From Bradyrhizobium liaoningense (lineage in GTDB: Bacteria; Pseudomonadota; Alphaproteobacteria; Rhizobiales; Xanthobacteraceae), in contig NZ_JAFCJM010000037.1 in the NCBI RefSeq assembly GCF_018130955.1, positions 1 to 64,000 on the forward strand: DNA of 64,000 bases, given 5' to 3'. Position numbers and translations under genes: made by a program. How positions within the stretch are numbered: the first letter of the stretch is position 1; the number at the start of each line of letters is the position of its first letter. The notes beneath the pieces are model-generated. The model saw only the letters and a list, made by a program, of their open reading frames with translations, was not told the DNA's origin and did no database searches. Below are positions 63,702-64,000 of this stretch, in pieces.

Positions 63702-64000
63702 ATGAGCTATGACCGTTCGAGCGTCGAGGCCGTGGTGCAGGGCTATTTCGACGCGCTCTACGAAGGCGATGCCGACAAGCTCGGCGCGGTGTTTCACCCC
63801 TCGGCCGACCTGCGCTGGGTGGAAAAGGGCGAGCTGAAGATCCTGACCGTGCCGGACTGGCTCGCCTGGGTGCGCAAGCGCGCCTCCGCGAAGTCGGAAG
63901 GCAAGCCTCGCGAGGATTTCATCGTCACCATCGACCGCTCCGACGACAAGACCGCCTTCATCAAGGTCAAGTGTCAGTTGCCGCCGCGCTATTTCACGGA
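63702..64000 (+). CDS. NTF2-like / lumazine-binding-like protein (cut by window end)
   Basis: The first 99 residues of a protein starting MSYDRSSVEAVVQGYFDALY, then EGDADKLGAVFHPSADLRWVEKGELKILTVPDWLAWVRKRAS, the helix-strand pattern of NTF2-like proteins of the 'putative lumazine-binding' family (PF12893-like). A GGGAGG ribosome binding site lies at 63689-63694, eight bases before the ATG. The gene runs off the edge, so its end and any catalytic residues in the C-terminal half cannot be assessed. Confidence 0.85.
   Translation, partial: MSYDRSSVEAVVQGYFDALYEGDADKLGAVFHPSADLRWVEKGELKILTVPDWLAWVRKRASAKSEGKPREDFIVTIDRSDDKTAFIKVKCQLPPRYFT

Overview
The window is GC-rich chromosomal DNA of an alphaproteobacterium, most likely Bradyrhizobium or a close relative in the Nitrobacteraceae. 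This rests on gene families and gene order: cobS-GNAT-cobT, ubiG / lysC-ptsP-prfA-prmC-DUF4167, secA / ppiC-argJ and phbA-phbB / phaR. The many palindromic intergenic repeats of the kinds common in that genus also fit. No database search was run. I see no rRNA, tRNA, CRISPR array, transposase or prophage. About 61 genes are called.

Layout. 0.2-8.3 kb: a PilZ protein, a membrane protein, an Old Yellow Enzyme, then a tight minus-strand run read as cobS > GNAT > cobT > phytase-like Tat protein > two tandem secreted paralogues. CobS and CobT are the AAA+ and von Willebrand subunits of aerobic cobaltochelatase. 8.6-12.1 kb: DedA and a divergent pair of citrate-synthase-family genes, one fused to a helix-turn-helix domain, with palindromes between them. 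12.1-16.7 kb: J-domain protein, BolA, CorC-type CBS transporter, aroB, aroK and a 48-residue membrane peptide. 16.7-19.0 kb: an apparent three-gene insertion (TetR, NAD-dependent reductase, NTF2-like) ending in a decayed copy of the 3' end of the small peptide gene. 19.0-30.5 kb: xerD, accA, a YafK-type L,D-transpeptidase-family lipoprotein, secA, ppiC, argJ and a solitary TadG-like protein.

30.6-36.5 kb: mutT, a BioC-like methyltransferase, comF, grxC, a nitrilase, DUF1178, a DMT transporter and ubiG. 36.5-44.2 kb: a PH-domain protein, lysC, ptsP (enzyme I Ntr), prfA, prmC and DUF4167. 44.2-47.2 kb: methyltransferase, gloB, cupin and a second DMT transporter. 47.3-50.3 kb: polyhydroxybutyrate genes phbB and phbA, divergent from the regulator phaR. 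50.7-56.8 kb: two cyclic-di-GMP proteins flanking a MarR / monooxygenase / membrane-protein group. 57-64 kb: small conserved protein, membrane protein, rpmF, mtgA, ispA, DUF1345, a secreted caspase-like protein, GFA protein and a truncated NTF2-like gene at the edge.

Most of the window is core housekeeping. The parts that most merit a second look are the HTH-citrate synthase locus (9.5-12 kb), the insertion between the small peptide gene and xerD (16.7-19.0 kb), the caspase / peptidoglycan-binding protein (61.2-63.0 kb), the overlapping secreted paralogues (2.4-3.8 kb) and the MarR operator that overlaps a near-consensus promoter (54.1 kb).
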